Positions 52,385 through 61,012 of a DNA stretch of 64,000 nucleotides are shown piece after piece. The stretch spans positions 38,718 to 102,717 of the forward strand of contig JAUZOD010000009.1 in NCBI GenBank assembly GCA_030706635.1, written 5' to 3'. The notes below the pieces were generated by a model that was not told the origin of the DNA, did not search any database, and was given only the letters and a program-made list of their open reading frames with translations. Position numbers and translations under genes: made by a program. Numbering within the stretch: the stretch's first letter is position 1; each line of letters begins with the position of its first letter. The stretch is from Bacteroidota bacterium (GTDB lineage Bacteria; Bacteroidota; Bacteroidia; Chitinophagales; Chitinophagaceae).

Positions 52385-53438
52385 ATTTGGCCCGCTCGTA
52401 TTGCGGCGGCCATGCGGTTTCAACCTGGAGTTCTTTTGCGGCTGTTAAAGGGAAGTTGGGATTCCGCAGGGATTCCCGCGCGATGAGGATCAGGTCAGCC
52501 TTTCCGGAGCTGATGATCTCCTCAGCCTGAACGGCTTTTGTAATCAACCCCACAGCACCTGTGAGTATCCCGGTCTCTTTCCGGATCCTTTCTGCAAAAG
52601 TTGTTTGATATCCCGGTGCCAGCGGAATTTTTACATTCGGAACCAGTCCTCCCGAGGATGTGTCTATCAGATCAACACCGATATTTTTCAATACGGAAGC
52701 CAGTATTACCGATTCGTCAATATTCCATCCGCCTTCGGCCCAGTCTGTGGCCGAGATGCGCACGAACAAAGGCAGATTTTCCGGCCAGACTCTCCGGATG
52801 GCTTTAACAATCTCTACGAGTAAACGCGTCCTGTTTTCAAAACTTCCCCCATAGTCATCGGTTCTTTGATTACTCAGGGGAGAAAGAAATTCGTGTATCA
52901 GATAGCCATGGGCCGCATGAATTTCCAAAACCTGAAAGCCGGCATGCAGGGCCCTCCGGGTAGCTGAGCAGAAATCGTCTATAACCTGAAGTAGTTCCGA
53001 GGCTGATAAAGCCGCTGGCGCAGGGTCGGTAACGCGGAAAGGAATGGGCGAGGGCGCTTTGCAAATCCAGCCACCCTCTTTTAAAGAAATGGATTTTCCG
53101 CCTTTCCAGGGAGCGGTGCTGCTGGCCTTGCGTCCTGCGTGGGCAAGTTGTATTCCGGCGACGCTGCCCCGGGCTTGCAGAAAACGGGTAATTCGCTTTA
53201 AAGGATCTACCTGGGCATCTTTCCAGAGACCCATATCATCCAGCGTAATTCGTCCTTCAGCATTCACTGCAGTGGCCTCCTGCATAACCAGGGCGGCGCC
53301 ACCCGTTGCGCGGCATCCTAAATGAACAAGGTGCCAGTCGTTCGCAAAGCCATCTTCTGAAGAATACTGGCACATCGGAGAAATGGCAATCCGGTTTTTC
53401 AATACCAGGCTTCTGATGGGTAAAGGGTCAAATAACAT
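52383..53438 (-). CDS. Old yellow enzyme family NADH:flavin oxidoreductase (YqjM-like)
   Basis: This is a 351-residue FMN-dependent TIM-barrel ene-reductase. MLFDPLPIRSLVLKNRIAIS and PMCQYSSEDGFANDWHLVH carry the YqjM-type active-site Cys. HAGRKAS, the catalytic pair HAAHGYLIHEFLSPLSNQR and the FMN site (TGAVGLI, ADLILIARESLRNP) are conserved. It reduces activated C=C bonds with NAD(P)H and is often linked to electrophile or oxidative stress. It sits inside the two-component cluster, divergent from a NarL-type regulator; a perfect inverted repeat at 53477-53500 lies between the two starts and may control it. Confidence 0.93.
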   Translation of the reverse strand: MLFDPLPIRSLVLKNRIAISPMCQYSSEDGFANDWHLVHLGCRATGGAALVMQEATAVNAEGRITLDDMGLWKDAQVDPLKRITRFLQARGSVAGIQLAHAGRKASSTAPWKGGKSISLKEGGWICKAPSPIPFRVTDPAPAALSASELLQVIDDFCSATRRALHAGFQVLEIHAAHGYLIHEFLSPLSNQRTDDYGGSFENRTRLLVEIVKAIRRVWPENLPLFVRISATDWAEGGWNIDESVILASVLKNIGVDLIDTSSGGLVPNVKIPLAPGYQTTFAERIRKETGILTGAVGLITKAVQAEEIISSGKADLILIARESLRNPNFPLTAAKELQVETAWPPQYERAK

Positions 53439-53476
53439 AAGGGAGATTTTTAGATTGATTTCAGCTTATCTGATTT

Positions 53477-53500
53477 CCCTGTAGTCGTAATTCTACAGGG
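53477..53500. promoter_or_regulatory. Perfect inverted repeat between OYE and NarL-type regulator genes
   Basis: CCCTGTAG, 8 nt, CTACAGGG: an 8-bp perfect dyad 38 nt upstream of the OYE start and 100 nt upstream of the regulator start. It has no T-run and lies between divergent genes, so it fits an operator better than a terminator. Confidence 0.55.
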
Positions 53501-53600
53501 TAAAGGAGATTTTTACAGTTCAAATAGGGGTTTTGTTCTATATAGGGTCGCATTATTCCGTGTTATCTTGCAATCAATTCTAGCAACATAACCCAAAGCA

Positions 53601-54257
53601 ATGGAAAAAATTCGAATCCTGATCGCTGAAGACCACAAACTTATCCGGGAAACCTGGACTTTTATTTTGAACAGTGACAGCCGTTTTTCCGTCGTTGCTG
53701 CCTGCAGCGATTCTGCTGAAGCTGTTGAGCTGGCCGAAGTGAAAAAGCCCGATGTGATCCTGATGGATATCAATATGATGCCCCTGAATGGTTTTGAGGC
53801 AACAGCAAAATTTGCCATCGTTTCGCCAGACTCCAAAGTGATCGGCTTGTCTTTTTATTCTGAAATGTTGTTTGTAAAGAAAATGTTTGCTGCAGGAGCA
53901 AAAGGATATGTGACCAAAAACTCCGGTCGGGAGGAAATGTACGCGGCCATTTTAGCGGTGCATAACAATCAGCTTTTTGTTTGCGATGAAATCAAAAGTC
54001 AGGGTTTTGATATGAACGTTCAACCCGAGGAGACCGATCCTGCTTATGTGGAATCGCTCACCAATAAAGAGATACAAATCTCTCATTGTATCCGCGCGGG
54101 ACTTCGTTCCAAAGAGATTGCCGACAAAATGAATATCTCCATAAAAACGGTGGAAGTACATCGTCACAATATTCTGAGAAAACTCCATGTAAAAAATTCC
54201 GTCTCCCTGGTGAATGTCATGAATTCAAAGAACGGCTACGTGAGATATAGTTTATAG
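53601..54257 (+). CDS. NarL/LuxR-type response regulator (A)
   Basis: This is a 218-residue DNA-binding response regulator. The receiver has Asp11 (IAEDHKLI) and phospho-acceptor Asp56 (VILMDINMMPLNG), with GAKGYVTKNSG containing the conserved Lys. The LuxR helix-turn-helix follows: LTNKEIQISHCIRAGLRSKE and MNISIKTVEVHRHNILRKLH. It lies 171 nt upstream of the PAS histidine kinase gene on the same strand, so the kinase could be its partner, although a second NarL-type regulator lies directly after that kinase. Confidence 0.93.
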   Translation: MEKIRILIAEDHKLIRETWTFILNSDSRFSVVAACSDSAEAVELAEVKKPDVILMDINMMPLNGFEATAKFAIVSPDSKVIGLSFYSEMLFVKKMFAAGAKGYVTKNSGREEMYAAILAVHNNQLFVCDEIKSQGFDMNVQPEETDPAYVESLTNKEIQISHCIRAGLRSKEIADKMNISIKTVEVHRHNILRKLHVKNSVSLVNVMNSKNGYVRYSL

Positions 54258-54349
54258 CCGCCGGTTCTTCTAAGAGGTTACACTTATCCCTTTTTACAGC
54301 TCAGCCCATTTCCCTTTCGAAAGGTTTGTTATGCGAAAAAAACGGACTA

Positions 54350-54375
54350 AATTGTACATGATCTCTGATACAATT
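54350..54375. promoter_or_regulatory. Inverted repeat before the PAS kinase gene
   Basis: AATTGTA, 12 nt, TACAATT, a 7-bp perfect dyad centred 65 nt upstream of the ATG at 54428. The TTGTA/TACAA core is shared with the other dyads of the cluster but the spacing is longer. Confidence 0.4.
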
Positions 54376-54427
54376 GAGTTTGTTTTTTTTTACTGCTTTA
54401 TTATAATTGCAAATATAGCACAACCGC

Positions 54428-56326
54428 ATGCGGCAAGCCCCGGTCAATAGTTATTATCCAGAAGAAGGTGAGTTCGGTGAACCCTACCCGGCTGAATTCT
54501 CTTTAAGCGCGCTGATTGATGGAATGAAGGACTATGCAATTGTCATGTTCGATTCCAAAGGCATCGTGGTGAGCTGGAACCTGAGCGCAGAGCTTATGTC
54601 TGGCTATGCAGCTGCTGAGATCCTGGGCCAGCGCAACGAAATATTTTATTCAGCCGAGGATCGGCAAAAAGGCCTGCCGGCTCAGAATCTGAAAATGGTC
54701 ATGGAGCAAGGACATTACGAATGCAGCTCCTGGCGTGTGCGTAAGGATGGGTCGCGGTTCCTCGCTAATATTGTTTTCAGCACCCTGCTCGACAGTAAGA
54801 AACAAATCGTCGGCTATTCCACAATTACCCGGGATATCACTGAACAGAAAAAGGCTCAGGATAAAACGGCGTATGTGGGAAAGCTGATGGAAGACATCAG
54901 CGATGCTGTTATTTCAATGACCAGCGATTTTAAATTAAAGAGCTGGAACAAGGCCTCTGAAAGATTGTACGGGTATAAAAGTATGGAAGTGCTGGGCCGG
55001 CCGATTGAGGAAGTTCTGTCTCTCCGGCTTACGCCTGAATTGCGGGCTGCATTCCGTAAGGAATTAAATGAAAATGGATACTGGAGAGGAGAGGTGATAC
55101 ATGTTCATCAGGATCGTACCGAAATGACGATTCTGGTATCCGTGAGTCAAACACTGGGCGATATGGAAGAGCCTGGGGGATACGTGATGGTTTGTAAAGA
55201 TATTTCAGAAAGAAAAAAGCTGGAGGATGAACTTAGAGATTTCAATGAATCCCTGGAAGTAGAGGCGAAAGAAGGTGTGCGGCTGATTATGGAGTCAGAA
55301 AGGAAATACAAAATGCTGTTTGAGAGCAATCCCATGCCGATGTGGATGCTGTCTCTTGAAACTTTTCGCACCATTGATGTAAATATTGCAGCCCTCAGAC
55401 ATTATGGTTATACACGGGAAGAATTCCTTTCACTGGATTCCCGAAAAATGCGGCCTTCAGAGGAGGAGCCTCGGTTTTTGGAAGACATGCGGATGCGCAT
55501 GCAGGGGGTTACCAACCGGGGGCACTGGCTGCACAGGAAAAAAGGGGGAGAACTTGTGCACACGGAAATAAGTGTATATGATTTTGAATCGGAAGGCAAA
55601 CCGACCCGGCTTGTTCTTGCCAATGATATTACGGAACAGATCCGAACAGAAGAAAAGCTGAAGAAATCTTATGAAGAAATCCGGGAACTGGCTTCCCACC
55701 TGCAGGATGTCCGGGAGGAGGAACGCGCCTCGATTGCCAGGGAAATTCACGATGAACTCGGGCAGCAACTAACGGGGTTAAAGATGGACTTTTCATGGCT
55801 TTCCCGCAAATTGGCTCAGGACGATGAAATTGCCAGAGAAAAAATGGCCAGTTCACTGGCCTTACTGGACGATGCCATCAAAACGATCCGGCGCATATCC
55901 ACAGAATTACGTCCGGGTATCCTGGATGATCTTGGACTGGTCCCGGCCATAGAATGGCAGGCGGAGGAGTTTCAAAAAAGGTTTTCCATTCGGACGCATT
56001 TCACAACCGATGTAAGTCACATCAATTTCCCGGCGGGTATTTCCATTGGTCTTTTCAGAATTTGTCAGGAGTCCTTGACCAATATAGCCCGGCATGCCGG
56101 GGCATCCAAAGTTCTGATTACGCTGAATATGGAAGGGGAGACGGTATTCCTCAACATAACGGACAATGGTAAAGGCTTTCAGCAGGAGCAGCACGGAGAC
56201 CGGAAAACACTCGGCTTATTTGGCATGAAAGAACGGGCGTTGATGATGGGCGGCAAATTTGAAATTGAAAGCGGACGCGGAGGCACTTCCGTATTGGTGA
56301 GCATTCCGTTCAATATTATTGGCTGA
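54428..56326 (+). CDS. Multi-PAS sensor histidine kinase (NarX/DegS type)
   Basis: This is a 632-residue cytoplasmic kinase without membrane spans. Three PAS domains follow one another: about 30-150 (MFDSKGIVVSWNLSAELMSG, ending STITRDITEQ), 155-275 (LKSWNKASERLYGYKSMEV, ending MVCKDISERK) and 295-410 (MWMLSLETFRTIDVN, ending VLANDITEQ). The HisKA_3 dimerisation helix has His441 in IAREIHDELGQQLTGL. The ATPase domain has RICQESLTNIARHAGASK, ITDNGKGF and LGLFGMKERALMMGG. This class phosphorylates NarL-type regulators; the gene 16 nt downstream encodes one, a clear kinase-regulator pair. Heme or flavin binding by the PAS domains cannot be read. Confidence 0.94.
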   Translation: MRQAPVNSYYPEEGEFGEPYPAEFSLSALIDGMKDYAIVMFDSKGIVVSWNLSAELMSGYAAAEILGQRNEIFYSAEDRQKGLPAQNLKMVMEQGHYECSSWRVRKDGSRFLANIVFSTLLDSKKQIVGYSTITRDITEQKKAQDKTAYVGKLMEDISDAVISMTSDFKLKSWNKASERLYGYKSMEVLGRPIEEVLSLRLTPELRAAFRKELNENGYWRGEVIHVHQDRTEMTILVSVSQTLGDMEEPGGYVMVCKDISERKKLEDELRDFNESLEVEAKEGVRLIMESERKYKMLFESNPMPMWMLSLETFRTIDVNIAALRHYGYTREEFLSLDSRKMRPSEEEPRFLEDMRMRMQGVTNRGHWLHRKKGGELVHTEISVYDFESEGKPTRLVLANDITEQIRTEEKLKKSYEEIRELASHLQDVREEERASIAREIHDELGQQLTGLKMDFSWLSRKLAQDDEIAREKMASSLALLDDAIKTIRRISTELRPGILDDLGLVPAIEWQAEEFQKRFSIRTHFTTDVSHINFPAGISIGLFRICQESLTNIARHAGASKVLITLNMEGETVFLNITDNGKGFQQEQHGDRKTLGLFGMKERALMMGGKFEIESGRGGTSVLVSIPFNIIG

Positions 56327-56342
56327 TGTATAAAATATAATC

Positions 56343-56972
56343 ATGTACCGATTTTTGATAGCTGATGATCATACGGTGGTCCGGAAAGGACTGAAACAAA
56401 TTCTGGTGGAGGCATTTCCCTCAGCGCTTGTAGAGGAAGTAACTGATGCAGAGGGGATGTTGAAAATGGTTTTTACCCAACAATGGGATGTTGTCATTTC
56501 TGATATTTCCATGCCAGGCCGAAGTGGCCTGGAAGTTTTACAGCAGGTTAAATTGCATTATCCGAAATTACCGGTATTGATTTTAAGCGTTCATTCGGAA
56601 GACCTTTATGCCTTGCGGGTGCTGAAGTCCGGTGCGGCGGGATATCTCAATAAGGATTCGGCTCCCGAACAACTGGTCGCGGCCGTTAACCGGGTGATGC
56701 AGGGTAAAAAATATATTACGCCCACCATAGCGGAAAAACTGGCGAACTCCCTGGATCACGATATGGATAAATTATCCCATGAGTACCTGTCGGACCGGGA
56801 ATTTGAAGTATTGAAGCTGATAGCAGGGGGTAAGACTGTATCAGATATTGCTTCCAGGCTATCGCTGAGCGTTACCACCATCAGCACCTACCGATCCCGG
56901 ATTATGGTTAAAATGAATCTGAAAACAAATGCGGAACTCACCCTATATGCCATCGAAAACAAACTCATCTAA
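56343..56972 (+). CDS. NarL/LuxR-type response regulator (B)
   Basis: This is a 209-residue regulator following the PAS kinase by 16 nt, and almost surely its target. The receiver has Asp8-Asp9 (LIADDHTVVRKG) and phospho-acceptor Asp54 (VVISDISMPGRSG), and GAAGYLNKDSAPEQL has the conserved Lys. The DNA-binding domain reads LSDREFEVLKLIAGGKTVSD and LSLSVTTISTYRSRIMVKM. An inverted repeat TTGTAG-N8-CTACAA lies 5 nt after its stop and upstream of the next receiver gene. Confidence 0.94.
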   Translation: MYRFLIADDHTVVRKGLKQILVEAFPSALVEEVTDAEGMLKMVFTQQWDVVISDISMPGRSGLEVLQQVKLHYPKLPVLILSVHSEDLYALRVLKSGAAGYLNKDSAPEQLVAAVNRVMQGKKYITPTIAEKLANSLDHDMDKLSHEYLSDREFEVLKLIAGGKTVSDIASRLSLSVTTISTYRSRIMVKMNLKTNAELTLYAIENKLI

Positions 56973-56976
56973 CCGT

Positions 56977-56996
56977 TTGTAGAACTTATACTACAA
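56977..56996. promoter_or_regulatory. TTGTAG-N8-CTACAA inverted repeat
   Basis: A 6-bp perfect dyad with the same 8-nt spacer as the repeat at 53477-53500. No T-run follows, and the next gene starts 92 nt downstream, so a regulator site is more likely than a terminator. Confidence 0.5.
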
Positions 56997-57088
56997 TACC
57001 CCGAGCAAATTGCTACAGGAATCTAATTAGATCGACGATTTTAACCTCCGCCAGTTCACTGTAAATTGAGCCGCTTAATTCTTACACA

Positions 57089-57448
57089 TTGATATCCAAG
57101 AAAGTTCTTCTGGTTGATGATTCACCGCTCATTGTAGAGCGGTTGATGTCCATGCTCCAGGAACTGAAGATCCATTCTTTGTTCTGTTGCGGAACTGTGT
57201 TTGAAGCAAAACAATTCCTTACCCACCTGGTTCCCGATATACTGGTGCTGGATATCAATCTCTCCGATGGGTCTGGAATAGATCTGTTGGAGATGGCCAA
57301 GACGAAGAGCCCGGAGACCCTGGTGATCATGCTCACCAATCAATCGGGTTCTTACTACAGGAAATTATGTAAAACCCTTGGAGCTGATCATTTTCTGGAT
57401 AAGTCCACTGATTTTGAGATGGTCCCCGCTATTATCAGTAAGATCTGA
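57089..57448 (+). CDS. Single-domain response regulator (paralogue B)
   Basis: This is a 119-residue stand-alone receiver starting at TTG (MISKKVLLVDDSPLIVERL). Asp10-Asp11 and phospho-acceptor Asp55 (LVLDINLSDGSG) are present, as are MLTNQSGSYYRKL and LDKSTDFEMVP. It is about 40 percent identical by eye to the receiver at 51734-52135, and the pair flanks the signalling cluster on both sides. There is no output domain. Its 3' end faces nnrD, with a short spacer holding degenerate heptamer-like sequence. Confidence 0.85.
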   Translation: MISKKVLLVDDSPLIVERLMSMLQELKIHSLFCCGTVFEAKQFLTHLVPDILVLDINLSDGSGIDLLEMAKTKSPETLVIMLTNQSGSYYRKLCKTLGADHFLDKSTDFEMVPAIISKI

Positions 57449-57466
57449 AAATTGACGGAGGAGCCA

Positions 57467-58369
57467 TCAGTTGTCCGTTCCCAACTTCAATTTGAGAAAA
57501 CTCCTGCCTATGCATCCAATCAAATCAGACGGCATCATGGCTTCTTCCGAATACAATGCGGCAGCCATATCACCCGCGAGGCCATGTAAAAAAACGGCCA
57601 GCTTTGCCGCCTCCTGAGGCCGGTAAGATTGAGCCAGCATGGCTGTAACCATTCCTGTTAGCACATCGCCGCTTCCACCTTTGGCCATACCGGCATTTCC
57701 GCTGGTATTGAAAAAGACATTCCCGTCAGGGCAAAATATCCCGGTGTAATGTCCTTTTAAAACCACTATAATCTGGTATCTCATGGCATTCGCGCGAGCA
57801 AGTTTAAGTCGTTGGGCATCTTCTGCAGAAGGCCCGAACAGCCGGTCAAATTCCTTCGGATGAGGCGTTAAAATTGAATTCTTCGGAATTTTTTCCAGCA
57901 GCTTTTTGTCTGTGCTGATGATATTCAGGGCATCGGCATCCAGCACCATGGGAGAGGAGGAGGCCTTCAATAATTTTTTGAGCATATCCTGCGTCGGTTC
58001 ACTGCTGCCAATACCTGGTCCGGCACCGATCGCCTTATAGGATTTAAGGCCTGGCGGCAGGCGGGTAAGCATGCTGCGGGAACCGCTGTCGATGCTAACC
58101 ATAGCTTCCGGAAGGACCGTCTGCATGATAGCATAACCGCAGGCAGGCAGGTGGGTGGTCAGCAGGCCGGCACCGCTGGTCAAACAGGCACGTGCGGCCA
58201 TCACTGCCGCCCCGATTTTACCGTAGCTGCCGGCGAGGAGCAGTGCATGTCCGAAAGTTCCTTTATTGGAAAAAGGATCCCTGGATTTGTAAATGGAGCG
58301 GGCCACCGCCAGGTCTACCGTAGTATAGGGCTCAGCAAAACCTTTTACGAAAGAGGCAATATCTTTCAT
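57467..58369 (-). CDS. nnrD: ADP-dependent NAD(P)H-hydrate dehydratase (stand-alone)
   Basis: This is a 300-residue ribokinase-like enzyme that repairs hydrated NAD(P)H in an ADP- or ATP-dependent reaction. The marks are GTFGHALLLAGSYGKIGAAV, GAGPGIGSS, MVLDADALNI, LTPHPKEFDRLFG and NAGMAKGGSGDVLTGMVTAM. Many bacteria fuse this to the NnrE epimerase; here only the dehydratase half is encoded and no epimerase domain is present within the gene. The last residues GTDN resemble the LTMDN tail encoded by heptamer repeats elsewhere in the window. Confidence 0.93.
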   Translation of the reverse strand: MKDIASFVKGFAEPYTTVDLAVARSIYKSRDPFSNKGTFGHALLLAGSYGKIGAAVMAARACLTSGAGLLTTHLPACGYAIMQTVLPEAMVSIDSGSRSMLTRLPPGLKSYKAIGAGPGIGSSEPTQDMLKKLLKASSSPMVLDADALNIISTDKKLLEKIPKNSILTPHPKEFDRLFGPSAEDAQRLKLARANAMRYQIIVVLKGHYTGIFCPDGNVFFNTSGNAGMAKGGSGDVLTGMVTAMLAQSYRPQEAAKLAVFLHGLAGDMAAALYSEEAMMPSDLIGCIGRSFLKLKLGTDN

Positions 58370-58414
58370 GTTTATGAAGATAGGAAGAAGCCAGCATTCC
58401 GGTGTGTTTGACGT

Positions 58415-59623
58415 TTATCGCTTTTCACCTCCGCGCCCTTCGGGATCATTCTCTCCCTCATCGGGGGTTTCATGTTCCTGCTGGTAATTTCCGAAAGTGT
58501 CGCAGAGTTTTTTGGAGGAATAAACCCTTTTGTTGTCATTATTGCAAAGGGCGATAATGGTTGCATCTTCTTCCATCATGCGGATAAAGACGGTCCGGTT
58601 TCCATGCCACCAGCCATTGTGATAGATCAGTTTTTTCCCATTGGGGTAAACGATCATTCTCCAGCCCAGGCCATAATTGCGGCGTCCGGGTTTTTCGAGA
58701 CTGTATGGGGTATAAGCACTGTCCAGGGTTGACTGTTTAAATAATATCTTTCCCCGAAGCGCCGCATCCCATTTCAGCATGTCTTCCGGTGTGCTGTAGA
58801 TGTTTTTATCGCCATAGACCACATCCAGGTATTCCAGCGGATAGGGTCTTCCGTTTTGTTTATACGAACGGGTGGCCCGGGAAGTATCCTGAAGTGCAAA
58901 TACATAACTATCGTGCATCTGCAATGGCTCAAAAAAAGTTTTGGTAATGAATTCAGCGTACGGTTCACCCGAAGCTTTCTCGATGATCAGGGCCAGAAAA
59001 GCATAATTGGTGTTTGAATATTCAAAATGACGGCCAGGAGGCGCATGCTGAACCTGCGCCTTGTGCTGAATGATATATTGTAATAAATCGGCATTGGTCA
59101 GAAATTTTCTTTTGTCCCAGCCGGAATTGTCCATAAAATGAACATAATTCATCAGACCGCTTCGCTGGCTAAGCAAATTTTTAATGGTTATTCCCGGAGG
59201 AAACCCGGTGAGGTATTTAGAGATATCATCATGAATATCCAGTTTCCCGTCTTCCCATAGCTTTAAGACGGCCATGGCCGTAAAGGTTTTTGAAACAGAG
59301 GCCAGGTGAAAAGCCGTGTGGGCATTTATGGAATCTTTCCGGTACCGGACATTTTTAAAACCGCTGTATCGTTCATACACCACCTCTCCGTCCCGGGCAA
59401 CAAGCAAACCTCCGTTGAATCCGTGAAGGAACAGGGAATCATAGAAATGCCGTGATGCATCGTAAAAATGGTGGTATTCACTGGTTGGTAATTCTTTCGG
59501 AACGGGGTGTTTGGCAGCCAGCAGCATCGTATCCTGAAGTTTGAACCCCGCTTTCGGAGCGGCGGCCTGGCCGCAGCATACCAGAAAAGAGGCCGTCATC
59601 AGGTAAAAGAAAATGGTTTTCAA
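58415..59623 (-). CDS. Serine hydrolase (beta-lactamase family) lipoprotein
   Basis: This is a 402-residue protein. The N-terminus FFYLMTASFLVCCGQ is a lipoprotein signal with the lipidated Cys in LVCCG. The active site is complete: SxxK in HLASVSKTFTAMAVL, Y-S-N in FEYSNTNYAFL, and the third motif in IYHNGWWHGNRT. Such class C-like enzymes are esterases, DD-peptidases or D-amino acid hydrolases; beta-lactamase activity cannot be claimed. It provides a useful contrast with the protein at 45370-46479, in which the same motifs are degenerate. The C-terminus is charged (EGENDPEGRG). Confidence 0.9.
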   Translation of the reverse strand: MKTIFFYLMTASFLVCCGQAAAPKAGFKLQDTMLLAAKHPVPKELPTSEYHHFYDASRHFYDSLFLHGFNGGLLVARDGEVVYERYSGFKNVRYRKDSINAHTAFHLASVSKTFTAMAVLKLWEDGKLDIHDDISKYLTGFPPGITIKNLLSQRSGLMNYVHFMDNSGWDKRKFLTNADLLQYIIQHKAQVQHAPPGRHFEYSNTNYAFLALIIEKASGEPYAEFITKTFFEPLQMHDSYVFALQDTSRATRSYKQNGRPYPLEYLDVVYGDKNIYSTPEDMLKWDAALRGKILFKQSTLDSAYTPYSLEKPGRRNYGLGWRMIVYPNGKKLIYHNGWWHGNRTVFIRMMEEDATIIALCNNDNKRVYSSKKLCDTFGNYQQEHETPDEGENDPEGRGGEKR

Positions 59624-59773
59624 CAGGTATACATTTAAAGGTTTGGTGGGTGCAAAAATAAAATATTATCGTATTTAGTCCCTTGAAAACGAGTTTTGTT
59701 TTTCCGTTTCCGATTTAAATGGGAATTTTGCACCTCGTTTCAGGGAAATAACGCAAAAACAGGTATTCAGATT

Positions 59774-61012
59774 ATGACCGACAAAAAAATTACCAGCTAC
59801 CCTAAAGAAAAAATAAAGATTTTATTCCTGGAAAACATCAGCGATGCAGCGGTGAAGCACTTCTCCGGCGCTGGTTACAGCTCTGTTAAAAAGCTTACCA
59901 GGGCGCTAACGGAAGAAGAATTGATTCGTGAGATCCAGGATGTTCATTTGCTGGGCATCCGGTCCAAGACCCGGATTACCGCACGGGTTTTGGAAGCGGC
60001 CCATAAATTACAGGCGATCGGATGTTTCTGCATCGGGGTAAACCAGGTGGACTTAAAAAACGCCACTAAACATGGAGTAGCCGTGTTCAATGCTCCATAT
60101 TCCAATACACGCTCGGTGGCTGAACTGGTGATCGGCGCGTCTATCCTGCTGATCCGGAGGATACCGGATAAAAGCAAGGCCGCCCACCAGGGGATCTGGC
60201 TGAAGGAGTCCAAAGGGAGTTACGAGCTGAGGGGGAAGACCATGGGCATTATCGGTTATGGCAATATCGGAACACAGGTTAGCGTGCTGGCAGAATCTCT
60301 GGGCATGAAAGTGATTTTTTATGATATTGTCACTAAACTCCCGCTGGGAAATGCCGAAGCCAGGAAAACGATGAAAGAACTGGTGTCCCAATCCGATATC
60401 ATCACCCTGCACGTTCCCGATACAGAACAAACCCGCATGCTCATCAACAAAACGGTGATCAAACAGATGAAAAAGGGGGCCATACTGCTCAATTACGCGC
60501 GGGGGGAAGTAGTTGACCTGGATGCGCTGGCTAAGGCGATCGAAGAGGGAAATATATCCGGCGCTGCCGTTGACGTCTTTCCATTGGAACCGGAAAAGAA
60601 TGGTGATCATTTTAGTTCGCCGCTTCAGAATATGCCCAATGTTCTGCTTACTCCGCATATTGGCGGCTCCACGGAAGAGGCCCAGGAGAATATCGGGGAA
60701 GATGTGAGCAATAAGCTGTACCAGTACCTGGAAATGGGAGTTACCACTGGTTCGCATACCATTCCGGAGCTCAGTTTACCCCAGCATCCCGATTCACACC
60801 GGATCCTGCATATCCACAACAATGTGCCAGGCGTATTGTCGGAGATCAATACCCGTTTATCGAAGCACCACATTAATATTCTGACGCAATACCTGAAAAC
60901 GAATGACAATATCGGATATGTGGTGCTGGATGTGGATAAGAAGTTGTCGGCCGAAGCCATCCGTTTATTAAAAGATGTAAAAAACACTATCAAGACCAGG
61001 CTACTTTATTGA
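59774..61012 (+). CDS. serA: D-3-phosphoglycerate dehydrogenase
   Basis: This is a 412-residue enzyme, the first step of serine synthesis from 3-phosphoglycerate. It is the E. coli-length type with one C-terminal ACT domain. Conserved parts are IGCFCIGVNQVDL (substrate side), GIIGYGNIGTQVSVLAESLG (NAD site), LLNYARGEVVD (Arg), and LTPHIGGSTEEAQENIG with the His-Glu pair. The ACT domain (RILHIHNNVPGVLSEINTRL) should bind serine as feedback inhibitor. The start is the ATG giving MTDKKITSYP; the longer upstream frame is unlikely. The 3' end overlaps the flippase gene by 12 nt. Confidence 0.95.
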   Translation: MTDKKITSYPKEKIKILFLENISDAAVKHFSGAGYSSVKKLTRALTEEELIREIQDVHLLGIRSKTRITARVLEAAHKLQAIGCFCIGVNQVDLKNATKHGVAVFNAPYSNTRSVAELVIGASILLIRRIPDKSKAAHQGIWLKESKGSYELRGKTMGIIGYGNIGTQVSVLAESLGMKVIFYDIVTKLPLGNAEARKTMKELVSQSDIITLHVPDTEQTRMLINKTVIKQMKKGAILLNYARGEVVDLDALAKAIEEGNISGAAVDVFPLEPEKNGDHFSSPLQNMPNVLLTPHIGGSTEEAQENIGEDVSNKLYQYLEMGVTTGSHTIPELSLPQHPDSHRILHIHNNVPGVLSEINTRLSKHHINILTQYLKTNDNIGYVVLDVDKKLSAEAIRLLKDVKNTIKTRLLY

